Below, one piece after another: positions 19,334-27,294 of a stretch of 64,000 bases of DNA; position 1 is the first letter of the stretch; the number at the start of each line of letters is the position of its first letter. The translations under genes were made by a program, and so were the position numbers. The stretch is from NCBI RefSeq assembly GCF_000993825.1, contig NZ_CP011114.1, forward strand, positions 3,162,001 to 3,226,000. Reading direction: 5' to 3'. This DNA comes from Paenibacillus durus ATCC 35681. GTDB taxonomy: Bacteria > Bacillota > Bacilli > Paenibacillales > Paenibacillaceae. Below the pieces are notes generated by a model, which worked only from the letters and a program-made list of their open reading frames with translations, searched no databases and was not told the DNA's origin.

Positions 19334-19357
19334 CCGCAACGGCTGCTTCTTTTTTTA
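19332..19357 (+). terminator. Terminator after yteA
   Basis: TAGCCG-CAA-CGGCTG forms a short stem, followed by CTTC and seven T. It overlaps the yteA stop codon region. Confidence 0.75.
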
Positions 19358-19474
19358 CAATGCGTCTTTATGCTCAATTTAGGACTTTTATCCTTCTTTC
19401 TTTCTAGATAAAATCTATTAGCAGATAGAAAATCAATCTATTCGTCAAATTTCGAGCCTATCTATATAAATATG

Positions 19475-19502
19475 TTGACAAAAGCAGGGCTAGGAATATA
19501 TT
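19475..19502 (+). promoter_or_regulatory. Promoter of the riboswitch-controlled cluster
   Basis: TTGACA (19475-19480) and TATATT (19497-19502) are separated by 16 bases. The expected start near 19509 is about 30 nt before the riboswitch aptamer. Confidence 0.7.
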
Positions 19503-19540
19503 GTAAGGGAAAATTATTCTTTTTATAATAAACTCAATAT

Positions 19541-19640
19541 GGGCAAAGTTCTCCGAAAGGGAATGACGCAAAGCCATGGATCTACAGTCTCATTCCTCCT
19601 TTTGAGACCATGACAGCCAGGTTGCTGAAGAACCGGGATG
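19541..19640 (+). ncRNA. Cyclic di-GMP-I (GEMM-I) riboswitch
   Basis: The aptamer core is visible in order: GGCAAA, a hairpin with a GAAA tetraloop (CTCCGAAAGG), then GACGCAAAGCCA, a variable hairpin (GTCTCA...TGAGAC) and ACAGCCAGGTTGCTG. These are the conserved segments of the GEMM-I class that senses c-di-GMP. A terminator (19681-19709) lies between it and the first gene. CAGGT/GGTTG at the 3' side of the aptamer (19618-19624) is complementary to CAACC-G-ACCTG (19675-19685) on the 5' side of the terminator. That gives a mutually exclusive fold and suggests an OFF switch (inference). Confidence 0.9.
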
Positions 19641-19680
19641 ACTGTACATCAAGCGTCCTAGATGGTAATTTTGTCAACCG

Positions 19681-19709
19681 ACCTGTACTCTGTTTTGAGT
19701 ACAGGTTTT
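19681..19709 (+). terminator. Riboswitch expression-platform terminator
   Basis: ACCTGTACTC (19681-19690) and GAGTACAGGT (19697-19706) form a perfect 10-bp stem, followed by a short T run. It lies 84 bases before the start of the first gene of the cluster and can be opened by pairing with the 3' side of the aptamer. Confidence 0.85.
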
Positions 19710-19792
19710 GTTATTTGTTATTCTGATCTGCCGGATTTACTTCGAAGGATCGATAACATGGCAAACAATATTTAATTTGTGAGGTGGATCTT

Positions 19793-21427
19793 TTGAAGAC
19801 AGTCGCAGATTATATGGCGGAAGCACTACACAATCTCGGAGTAACGCATTCTTTTGGCATTATCGGTAAATCCATTTGCCCGATAGTTCTTAAAATGGTG
19901 GACTATGGTATTGAGTTTATTCCCGGAAGACATGAATCCAGCTCCGGATTCGAAGCTTCCGGCTATGCCTTGAAAACCGGAAACCTCGGCGTCGCTTTCG
20001 GCACCTCCGGTCCGGGGGGGACGAACCTCCTCACAGCGGCGGCACATGCCAAAGCCAATAACCTCCCTGTGCTGTTTATCACGGGACATCAATCCATTCA
20101 GGAGCTCGGAATTCCCCAATGCCAGGATTCCTCTTCGTATCTTGCAGATTTGGCGGACATGTTCAGACCCGCTACGCTGTTCAGCAAGCTAATCGAACGA
20201 GGCGACCATTTCAGCACGATTTTTAATCATGCCATTTCTATTGCGCTAAGCGGCAAACGCGGACCTGTTCATCTGTGCATTCCGTTTGATGTCCAGACCG
20301 AACCGCTTAAAGAATGCCGAATTGTTATCCCTGAACGGGAAACACTTGTCAATTACGCTAATTTTGATCGTGTTATTGATGCCATTAACCATTCCAGCAG
20401 ACCGCTGATCATAGCCGGTAAAGGCGTCAACCGCTCCGGCGCGCATACGGAATTGGTCCAATTGGCGGAGACCTTTAATATTCCTGTCGTGACAACTCCC
20501 GGCGGCAAAGGCGCTATTGCCTGGGATCATCCGCTGTACCACGGTCCGGTCGGTGTGGGCGGATGCAAGCATGGCGACGATTTATTAAACCGCAGTGATT
20601 TGTTTATCGTGCTTGGGTCCCGGCTCAGTGATATGACCATTTGCAACCTCAAGGCGGAGAACCATCCAAAGACCTTGATTCAGTTTGATGTAGACCCTAC
20701 CTTTGTAGGAAAAATATTGAATTCCCAGACGATAGCTGTCGGTGGAGATTTGCGTGATAATTTGTCGCTGTATCTCAAGAATGTTGATACTGCCGCTATT
20801 AACAAACGCGAAGCGGAGACCGCTGTTCATTATGCGGAAGAACTGCCAGATCTGCCTAAACTTTCACTGGCGTCGGTAATGAGCACGATGAGCGACCTGA
20901 TCCCTTATAACAATACCGTATTTGTGGATGACGGCAGCCACGGCTTCAATGCCGTGAAGTGGTACAACGTGAAGAAACCGGGCAGTTTTGTCTTCGACGC
21001 CTACTTTGCCTGCATGGGTAACGCCATTGGCATGGCGATCGGTGCAAAGGCTGCTTCCCCTGAGGAAACGATATTTTGCATTACCGGCGACGGCTGCTTC
21101 ATGATGCTTGGTACTGAAATAAATACTGCCGTTTGCAAGAATATCCCGGTCATTTTTATCGTTGTGAATAATATGCAGCTGGATATGGCGTTAAAAGGAA
21201 TGGAAAAAACTACAGGCAGAATCGACGGAACTCTATTTGAAGTCCCTATGGATGCCGTAAAATTTGCCGAATCGCTGGGAGCTGTCGGCTTTAGATGCGA
21301 GACCGCAGAGCAATTTGCTGCCGCCATCAGCGAAGCTGTGGCTTTAAACCGCGTTGCCGTCATCGAGCTGCTGACTGACCGTGACGAAGTGCCTCCTACC
21401 GCACACCGCACACTAAATCTCAATTAA
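19793..21427 (+). CDS. ThDP-dependent acetolactate synthase-like enzyme
   Basis: A 544-residue enzyme with the three-domain architecture of acetolactate synthase / pyruvate oxidase: an N-terminal PYR domain with the cofactor-activating Glu in RHESS (Glu48), a central domain (about 190-330) and a C-terminal PP domain with the ThDP motif from GDGCFMMLG (432-434) to VVNN (459-460). It should join or cleave 2-oxo acids; the substrate is not readable. The TTG start is favoured by GAGGTGG five bases upstream; GTG at 19784 is the alternative. It is the first gene behind the c-di-GMP riboswitch. It differs from housekeeping IlvB in context (no ilvN or ilvC nearby) and is more likely a specialised pathway enzyme. 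Confidence 0.88.
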   Translation: MKTVADYMAEALHNLGVTHSFGIIGKSICPIVLKMVDYGIEFIPGRHESSSGFEASGYALKTGNLGVAFGTSGPGGTNLLTAAAHAKANNLPVLFITGHQSIQELGIPQCQDSSSYLADLADMFRPATLFSKLIERGDHFSTIFNHAISIALSGKRGPVHLCIPFDVQTEPLKECRIVIPERETLVNYANFDRVIDAINHSSRPLIIAGKGVNRSGAHTELVQLAETFNIPVVTTPGGKGAIAWDHPLYHGPVGVGGCKHGDDLLNRSDLFIVLGSRLSDMTICNLKAENHPKTLIQFDVDPTFVGKILNSQTIAVGGDLRDNLSLYLKNVDTAAINKREAETAVHYAEELPDLPKLSLASVMSTMSDLIPYNNTVFVDDGSHGFNAVKWYNVKKPGSFVFDAYFACMGNAIGMAIGAKAASPEETIFCITGDGCFMMLGTEINTAVCKNIPVIFIVVNNMQLDMALKGMEKTTGRIDGTLFEVPMDAVKFAESLGAVGFRCETAEQFAAAISEAVALNRVAVIELLTDRDEVPPTAHRTLNLN

Positions 21428-21480
21428 TAGTTACACAGACAATAGCAGCATACGCTAGCAAAAATTTAGGAGGCATCTCT

Positions 21481-21849
21481 ATGAAAGAGAACATAAACAG
21501 CGGTTTTAAGCATTTCTCCAATCTTTCCGGCGATTATGGAGCCAAGGCGATGGCTCCGGTCAAAGAGCATTTTCCAGAATTGGCTGAATTTATTATGGGC
21601 AATGCTTATGGCGACATTTTTCAGCGAACCACTATTGGCGCGGATTGGAAAGAGATTGCCGTTATTTCCTCTTTAATTACGATGGGTCAATTCGAGCAGC
21701 TCGGCGTCCATTATGTGATGGCGCTCCGTGTAGGCATGACCGTTGATCAGATCAAAGGCATTTTACTGCATCTGGTACCCTGTGTTGGCGCTCCAAGGAT
21801 TATTTCCGCTTTTAATGTTCTGCTCTCTACCCTGGATGAGATCCAATAA
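21481..21849 (+). CDS. Carboxymuconolactone decarboxylase-like protein
   Basis: A 122-residue all-helical protein of the CMD/AhpD-like superfamily, seen in KEIAVISSLITMGQFEQLGVHYVMALRVGM and later DQIKGILLHLVPCVGAPR. The CxxC of AhpD is absent, but the His of the CMD motif is kept (GVHY). It starts 54 bases after the ThDP gene with AGGAGGC upstream. The members with known activity are decarboxylases, lactone-acting enzymes or peroxidase partners. With its neighbours it may act on the product of the ThDP enzyme; that is inference. Confidence 0.75.
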   Translation: MKENINSGFKHFSNLSGDYGAKAMAPVKEHFPELAEFIMGNAYGDIFQRTTIGADWKEIAVISSLITMGQFEQLGVHYVMALRVGMTVDQIKGILLHLVPCVGAPRIISAFNVLLSTLDEIQ

Positions 21850-21855
21850 CTGATC

Positions 21856-21957
21856 TGTCGACAAAATAATGCATCATTCGACTTTTTTATTGCATATCTG
21901 AGAAATTTATGTATACAATAAAGAAAAATATCCCAACGCTAAGGTTGCAATGTCGAA
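21856..21957 (+). promoter_or_regulatory. Internal promoter region with Spo0A-box-like sites
   Basis: A TTGCAT ... TACAAT pair with an 18-base spacer lies near 21890-21920, in the 214-bp gap before the third gene. TGTCGAA at 21951-21957 is a perfect Spo0A box; TGTCGAC at 21856-21862 and TTCGACT near 21877 are one-mismatch boxes (the latter in reverse). A transcript from here would bypass the riboswitch. Confidence 0.45.
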
Positions 21958-22063
21958 TGTTGGCGTTAGCAGATAGTTTTTAAGGATATATGCACGAAGA
22001 CTGACTGCGGAGACTCAGTTGGGCTGAATGCTAAACTCATCAAATTCCGGGAGAGATGAAGAC

Positions 22064-22405
22064 ATGGGAAAATTTATTTTGAAGAAAGACACCGCTAAAA
22101 AGGTAATTAATATTGAACTAGAAGGAACTTTTTCAGAAGAAGACGGCCTTAAATCGATTCAAGCCTATAAAGAAACGATCAGTGGTATTACTCCTGTAGA
22201 CTATCAGCTGAAGATTGATTGCAGAAAGCTGAATGTAACCGCACCTGAAATTGTGCCGCTCCTCGAAGGCTGCTTCATCATGTTCAAGGGCGACGGATTT
22301 GAAAAAGTAAATCTTACCCTTGAAAATAATCCTGTCCTCAAAATGCAGCTGTCTCGTCTGGGCCGCAAAGCAGGACTGGAAAACCTGGAAATTATTTCAG
22401 TCTAG
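22064..22405 (+). CDS. Small protein of possible STAS-like fold
   Basis: A 113-residue soluble protein, not firmly recognised. The alternation of strands and helices (VINIELEGTFSEEDGLKSI, VDYQLKIDCRKLNV, FEKVNLTLENNPVLKMQL) resembles the STAS/SpoIIAA fold, with DCRKLN where STAS proteins carry their D-x-S region. The start at 22064 is set by GGGAGAG eight bases upstream; 12 in-frame codons above it lack a ribosome site. It sits between the CMD-like and KAS III-like genes. A regulatory or scaffold role in the pathway is conceivable but not shown. Confidence 0.65.
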   Translation: MGKFILKKDTAKKVINIELEGTFSEEDGLKSIQAYKETISGITPVDYQLKIDCRKLNVTAPEIVPLLEGCFIMFKGDGFEKVNLTLENNPVLKMQLSRLGRKAGLENLEIISV

Positions 22406-22521
22406 TTATACCAACGGAGTGAACGCTCACGCAACTTAGTGCTCAGTGGATGCTTTCGATGCGAGTTTTGTACGAAGCTGGACAATGAAGTAACGCTCAC
22501 AAAACTTTTAGGAGGATACAT

Positions 22522-23514
22522 ATGGCTGGGATTCGTATAAAGGACATTGATATCTATCATCCAAGCAAAAAGATTGGCAACGACTTTTTCATTGAGCATT
22601 TTGACGAAAAGGGCATTGATATCCGTGGACTTCTCGCCGCTCTGGGCCGTGAAAACCGCTACAGCATCGATAATCAGGATGAGAATTCCCTGACGATGGC
22701 CTTCGAGGCAGCGAGCAATGTTCTGGAAAAGACCGGTCTTACCGGTGCCGATATCGATCTCATTGCTTATGCGACCCAGACTCCTGAGTATATTTTTCCT
22801 ACGAACTCCTTGATGATTCACCGGCTGATAAACGGAGCATCCCATACAATCTGCATCGACAGCAATGCGAACTGCGCGGGAATGACAGCTTCGGTTGAAC
22901 AGGTTAGCCGGCAAATGATGGCCAATCCAAGAATCCGCCGCGCTCTGGTCATCGGCTCAGATCATGTTGCGCCGCATGCCGACAAGAATGATCCTGTGTA
23001 TTATGCCAACTTCGGTGATGCTGCCGCCGCTGTCATTTTGGAGCGTGATGAGAATTCCGTAGGCTTCATAGATTCCATCTATCAGACAGACACTTGTGTT
23101 TACGGCAACTCGATGTTTCCGTCAGAAGGCTTGGCCAAGGTGGGCCGCACCGGCGTTGGTGCCGGGGAGTTCAATGTTAGATTCATTCCTTTTGACGATT
23201 CGATCTGCGTTGACGCCGCCTCTGAATCTATCAACACCTTGCTTAGTGAAAATGAGATCGCCCCTGAATCGATTAAAGCGGCTTGCTTCTCTCAATTGTC
23301 ACTTCCCAATATTCGCGCGGTTTCCGAGAAGACGGGCATCGGCAGCGACGCAGCCGTCTACATCGGCGATGAATTCGGCTATACCTCGACGAGCAGCCCT
23401 TTCATCGCTCTGCACAAAGCTGTAACCACTGGCAAAATCGAACGCGGAGACAAGCTTCTGTTCTGGACGGTTGGCGCCGGCTGGCAAAACGTAGCTTTTG
23501 TCATGGAGTATTAA
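22522..23514 (+). CDS. KAS III-like (FabH-like) acyltransferase with altered active site
   Basis: A 330-residue thiolase-fold protein with FabH layout. The acyl-accepting cysteine is present in DSNANCAGM (Cys118). The two other catalytic positions of FabH are changed: the His of PHQAN is replaced in FSQLS (Ser257), and the Asn of GNTS is replaced in YTSTS (Ser289). Loss of His and Asn argues against ordinary decarboxylative condensation and for acyl transfer or another reaction. AGGAGG lies seven bases before the ATG. It is the last gene of the riboswitch cluster, followed by a strong terminator. It is not the housekeeping fabH, which would sit with fab genes. Confidence 0.85.
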   Translation: MAGIRIKDIDIYHPSKKIGNDFFIEHFDEKGIDIRGLLAALGRENRYSIDNQDENSLTMAFEAASNVLEKTGLTGADIDLIAYATQTPEYIFPTNSLMIHRLINGASHTICIDSNANCAGMTASVEQVSRQMMANPRIRRALVIGSDHVAPHADKNDPVYYANFGDAAAAVILERDENSVGFIDSIYQTDTCVYGNSMFPSEGLAKVGRTGVGAGEFNVRFIPFDDSICVDAASESINTLLSENEIAPESIKAACFSQLSLPNIRAVSEKTGIGSDAAVYIGDEFGYTSTSSPFIALHKAVTTGKIERGDKLLFWTVGAGWQNVAFVMEY

Positions 23515-23522
23515 GCCTTAAT

Positions 23523-23573
23523 CTAGAAAAACGGCTCACACGCAGATGTTCTGCATGCGGGCCGTTTTTCTAG
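23523..23573. terminator. Strong bidirectional terminator
   Basis: CTAGAAAAACGGC (23523-23535) and GCCGTTTTTCTAG (23561-23573) form a perfect 13-bp stem with an inner CGCAGA...TCTGC stem. It closes the plus-strand cluster and the converging minus-strand DUF5665 gene. Confidence 0.92.
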
Positions 23574-23579
23574 CCGGAA

Positions 23580-23972
23580 CTAAAACGTATGGAGTTCGAG
23601 CTGATGTTGGACGATGCGGACGATATCGGCGATGTAATCCCCGATAATCGGCAGATTAAGAGCCCCCAGCACCTGAAGCACGTAAATGATCGTTGCGGCA
23701 AAAAAGGTAAACCCAATGGCGATTCCGACGCCGCGCGCGGTACCCGACAGCACGTTCAGCCATATCAGCCGCCAAGGAGAATGCAGCAGCTCCAAATACT
23801 CGGAAATCCGCGACTTTTCCATTCTTTGCGCCCATTCAGTAACCACCCGGTAAACAGCGTCGAGCTTGTCCCTGTCAGGAGGTTCTGACGGGCCTTCCCC
23901 GCTACGCACTAGCTGCTTCCAATGCATCGGATCTGATCGAAGGTCCGCCCCTCCGTCTATGTCCTCCTTCAT
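23580..23972 (-). CDS. DUF5665 membrane protein
   Basis: A 130-residue protein matching the DUF5665 pattern: a helical region around RISEYLELLHSPWRLIWLN, then GTARGVGIAIGFTFFAATIIY as a membrane span, and a conserved tail LNLPIIGDYIADIVRIVQ. The start at 23972 has GGAGGGG seven bases upstream; the frame is open 25 codons higher without a site. It follows ileS on the same strand, about 210 bases downstream. The role is unknown. Confidence 0.8.
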   Translation of the reverse strand: MKEDIDGGADLRSDPMHWKQLVRSGEGPSEPPDRDKLDAVYRVVTEWAQRMEKSRISEYLELLHSPWRLIWLNVLSGTARGVGIAIGFTFFAATIIYVLQVLGALNLPIIGDYIADIVRIVQHQLELHTF

Positions 23973-24180
23973 CTTGCGCCCCCTCCGTTTTACGCCGAAA
24001 CCTAAACGAGCCCGGCGAATAGAGACTGTCTGTCTATTCTTTCGCACGGGACTCGCCTATTAGCGCCGAAATATTCAAGCCGGGAATACTTCTCGCATTA
24101 ACACCTGCGGTCATACTTCTGACGCTAGTATATGCACTTTACGGATGGGACATGCGCCAATTCAGCTGATGAACGGTAGC

Positions 24181-27100
24181 TTAGCCGATAAGAATGCCGA
24201 TCGTTTTACCGCCGATATCCACCGTTTCAAAAGAATCGCCGCTGCCGAAATCAACTGTCGTCACGAGGACATTTTCCCGCAGGACATTCTCGAACGCGGT
24301 AACGGCAGCTTTCAGCTCGTCATCGACATCGAGAGTGAGCGCGACACGCTTATCGATCGCCAGATCAAGCCGTTTGCGGTAATCCTGAACCGCGCGTACG
24401 ATTTCACGCACCCAGCCCTCTTGTTCCAGCTCGGGCGTGATTTCCGTGTTCAGGGCGACCGTAATTCCATAACCGGATGCGGACGCGAAGCCCGGTTTGG
24501 CCTGCTTGTCGATCAGCAGCTCTTCTGCGGTGATTTGCAGCTCTTCGCCTTCCAGCGAGGTAACGGCGACCCGCCCGTTTTGTACTGCGCTGCGCGTGGC
24601 GTCGCTGTCCATCGATTTCAGGAACCCTTGGATGAAGCCGACGTTTTTGCCGTATTTTTTGCCCGCGACCTTCAGGTTCAGCTTCAAAGTGAAATCAACA
24701 AATCCGCTGTCGCTCGTCTCCAGCACGATGGACTTGACGTTGATCTCGTCCTTGATGATCTCCTCGTAATCCGCGACATTAAAGCTGTGGCTGATGGAAA
24801 CAATTAGCTCGGAAAGCGGCTGACGGGTCTTGATTCCGGTCTCGTTGCGGACGTTGCGTGCCAGCTCGACGATGTTACGGGCGCTCTCCATATCCTGCTC
24901 AAGCGTGGTATCGATCAGGCTCTCGTCGGCTGCCGGGTAATCGGCCAAATGTACGCTTTCTCCGCCGCCCAGGTTGACGAAAATATCCTCAGCCAGCATC
25001 GGCATGAATGGAGCGACAATCTTCGCCGTCGTCAGCAGCACATGCGTCAGCGTACGGTAAGCGTCCAGCTTCTCTTCTCCAAGCCCGCTGCCCCAGAAAC
25101 GGTCGCGCGAACGGCGGATGTACCAGTTGCTCAGCTCGTCGATAAAGTTCTCAATCGCTTTGGACGAGTTGACGAAATCATTGACCGCAAGCCCTTTATC
25201 CACAACGAGGATCAGGCTGTTCAGCCGGGACAGAATCCAGCGGTCCAGCTTGTGATTCGACAGCTTAAACGGATGCTCGGCCGGATCGTATCCGTCGATG
25301 CCCGCGTACAGCGTCAGGAACGCATGAGTGTTCACCAGCGTATCGACGACCTTGGATTTGCTCTCGCCCACAAGCCCGCGGGAGAAGCGCTTGTTGTTCC
25401 ACGGCGCGCTGTCGGCCAGAATCGCCCAGCGGAACGCGTCGGTGCCGTATTCGTTCATGATATCCCAAGGGTTAATGACATTGCCTTTGGATTTGGACAT
25501 CTTCTGGCCGTTCTCGTCGAGAATATGGCCTGTCGCGATAACCGCCTTATAAGGCGCCTTACCCTTGAACAGCGTCGATACCGCAAGCAAGCTATAGAAC
25601 CAGCCGCGCGTCTGGTCGATGCCTTCGCAGATCATATCGGCCGGATATTGGTCGTCCAGCTTATCCGCGTTCTCGAACGGATAATGGCTCTGAGCAAACG
25701 GCATTGAGCCGCTGTCGAACCATACGTCGATGACTTCGGAGGTCCGCACCATTTCCGCACCTTCCTTGAACGGGCTGCGCAGACGGATGTTATCCACATA
25801 CGGCTTATGCAGCTCGATGTCTTCCGGCACATCAGAGGTGGCCATTTCTCTCAGCTCGGCGATGCTATGCGGCGCGAACTCCTTGCCCGTCTCCTGGCAG
25901 ACCCATACGTTCAGCGGCGTGCCCCAGTAGCGGTTGCGGCTGATGTTCCAGTCCACCAGTTCATCAAGGAACTTGCCGAACCGTCCTTCGCGGACATGCC
26001 CCGGATACCAGTCAACGCCATTATTATTAGCAATCAGTTGATCCTTGATGGCCGTTGTGTTGATGAACCAGCTGTCTGTCGCATAGTACAGAAGCGGCGT
26101 GTCGCAGCGCCAGCAGAACGGATAGCTGTGCTCGTACTTTTCCTTACCGTACAGCAGTCCCTTCTCCGACAGCATTTTGACGATATCGAGGTCGCAGTCT
26201 TTCACAAAGCGTCCGGCAAAATCGGTTACGGTATCGGTGTATTTACCCGACGTATCCACCACATTCACGAAGGTGATGCCGTTCTCGCGGCAGGTTTTGT
26301 AATCGTCCTCGCCATGCGCCGGAGCCATATGGACAATCCCTGTACCGCTGGCATCCGTAACGAAGGAAGCGCCGACGATGACATTGCTTCTTTCCGCCTG
26401 GATGTAGCTGAACGGTGGCTGGTACGTCTTGCCGACCAGATCGGAGCCTTTTAATTCGGACAGCACCGTATGCTCGCCCTTGGCCACTTCTTCCACCAGA
26501 TTTTTGGCCATGATATAGACGCCGTCCTCCTGCTGCACCCGGACATAATCCATATCCGGATTGACCGCCAGCGCCATATGCGCCGGAAGCGTCCAAGGCG
26601 TCGTCGTCCAGGCCAGCACATATTCGCCGCTGTCGTCCAGCTTGAATTTGGCCGTGGCGCTCAGGTCTTTAACCGTCTTGTAGCCTTGAGCCACTTCATG
26701 TGAGCTGAGCGTCGTCTGGCAGCTTGGACAGTACGGGCTGACACGGTGTCCACGGTACAGCAGCCCTTTCTCATGAACCGTTGCCAGAATGTTCCATACG
26801 CTCTCGATGTATGTGTTGTTCAGGGTAACGTAAGGATTGTCGAGATCGGTCCAGTATCCGATCGCTTCCGTAAATTCGCGCCACTGCTTCTCGTAGCCGA
26901 AGACGCTGTCTTTACACTTTTTGATGAACTTCTCGACACCGTAGGCTTCGATTTCCTGCTTGCCGGAGATGCCGAGCTGCTTCTCAACGCCAAGCTCAAC
27001 CGGCAGACCGTGGGTATCCCAGCCGGCCTTGCGCACGACGCGGTAGCCCTTCATCGTCTGGTAGCGGCCGATAAAGTCCTTGATCACGCGCCCAAGCACG

Positions 27101-27270
27101 TGCCCGATATGCGGCGCGCCGTTCGCGGTCGGCGGACCTTCATAGAATACATAGTTCGGCTTGCCTTCGCGGTACTCGATCGATTTGCGGAACGTATTCT
27201 CCTCGTTCCATTTCTTTAAGATGCGGACGTCTCTGTCCCGCGCTTTTTCTTTGATGTCTACTTTATGCAT
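24181..27270 (-). CDS. ileS: Isoleucyl-tRNA synthetase, type 2
   Basis: Charges tRNA-Ile. The 1029-residue class I synthetase has PHIGH (53-57) in GPPTANGAPHIGHVLG and KMSKS in GQKMSKSKGN. The ANGAPHIGH form and the opening MHKVDIKEKARDRD are those of the type 2 (eukaryote-like) IleRS, whose members are often poorly inhibited by mupirocin; type 1 enzymes read ANGDIHIGH. The start follows AAAGGAG nine bases upstream. Regulation is by the T-box leader at about 28.2-28.5 kb, but a ~900-bp GC-rich insertion lies between the T-box and this start. Confidence 0.96.
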   Translation of the reverse strand: MHKVDIKEKARDRDVRILKKWNEENTFRKSIEYREGKPNYVFYEGPPTANGAPHIGHVLGRVIKDFIGRYQTMKGYRVVRKAGWDTHGLPVELGVEKQLGISGKQEIEAYGVEKFIKKCKDSVFGYEKQWREFTEAIGYWTDLDNPYVTLNNTYIESVWNILATVHEKGLLYRGHRVSPYCPSCQTTLSSHEVAQGYKTVKDLSATAKFKLDDSGEYVLAWTTTPWTLPAHMALAVNPDMDYVRVQQEDGVYIMAKNLVEEVAKGEHTVLSELKGSDLVGKTYQPPFSYIQAERSNVIVGASFVTDASGTGIVHMAPAHGEDDYKTCRENGITFVNVVDTSGKYTDTVTDFAGRFVKDCDLDIVKMLSEKGLLYGKEKYEHSYPFCWRCDTPLLYYATDSWFINTTAIKDQLIANNNGVDWYPGHVREGRFGKFLDELVDWNISRNRYWGTPLNVWVCQETGKEFAPHSIAELREMATSDVPEDIELHKPYVDNIRLRSPFKEGAEMVRTSEVIDVWFDSGSMPFAQSHYPFENADKLDDQYPADMICEGIDQTRGWFYSLLAVSTLFKGKAPYKAVIATGHILDENGQKMSKSKGNVINPWDIMNEYGTDAFRWAILADSAPWNNKRFSRGLVGESKSKVVDTLVNTHAFLTLYAGIDGYDPAEHPFKLSNHKLDRWILSRLNSLILVVDKGLAVNDFVNSSKAIENFIDELSNWYIRRSRDRFWGSGLGEEKLDAYRTLTHVLLTTAKIVAPFMPMLAEDIFVNLGGGESVHLADYPAADESLIDTTLEQDMESARNIVELARNVRNETGIKTRQPLSELIVSISHSFNVADYEEIIKDEINVKSIVLETSDSGFVDFTLKLNLKVAGKKYGKNVGFIQGFLKSMDSDATRSAVQNGRVAVTSLEGEELQITAEELLIDKQAKPGFASASGYGITVALNTEITPELEQEGWVREIVRAVQDYRKRLDLAIDKRVALTLDVDDELKAAVTAFENVLRENVLVTTVDFGSGDSFETVDIGGKTIGILIG

Positions 27271-27294
27271 GATGGTCAACTCCTTTAAAAATTT

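Noticed and set aside
18602..19339. A 245-codon minus-strand frame covering yteA
   Set aside because: It is the exact antisense of yteA, whose product, ribosome site and terminator are clear; the antisense peptide has no recognisable domain.
24048..24180. A hydrophobic plus-strand frame containing GILLALTPAVILLTLVYALY
   Set aside because: No ATG, GTG or TTG opens the frame after the upstream stop and there is no ribosome site, so I do not call a gene.
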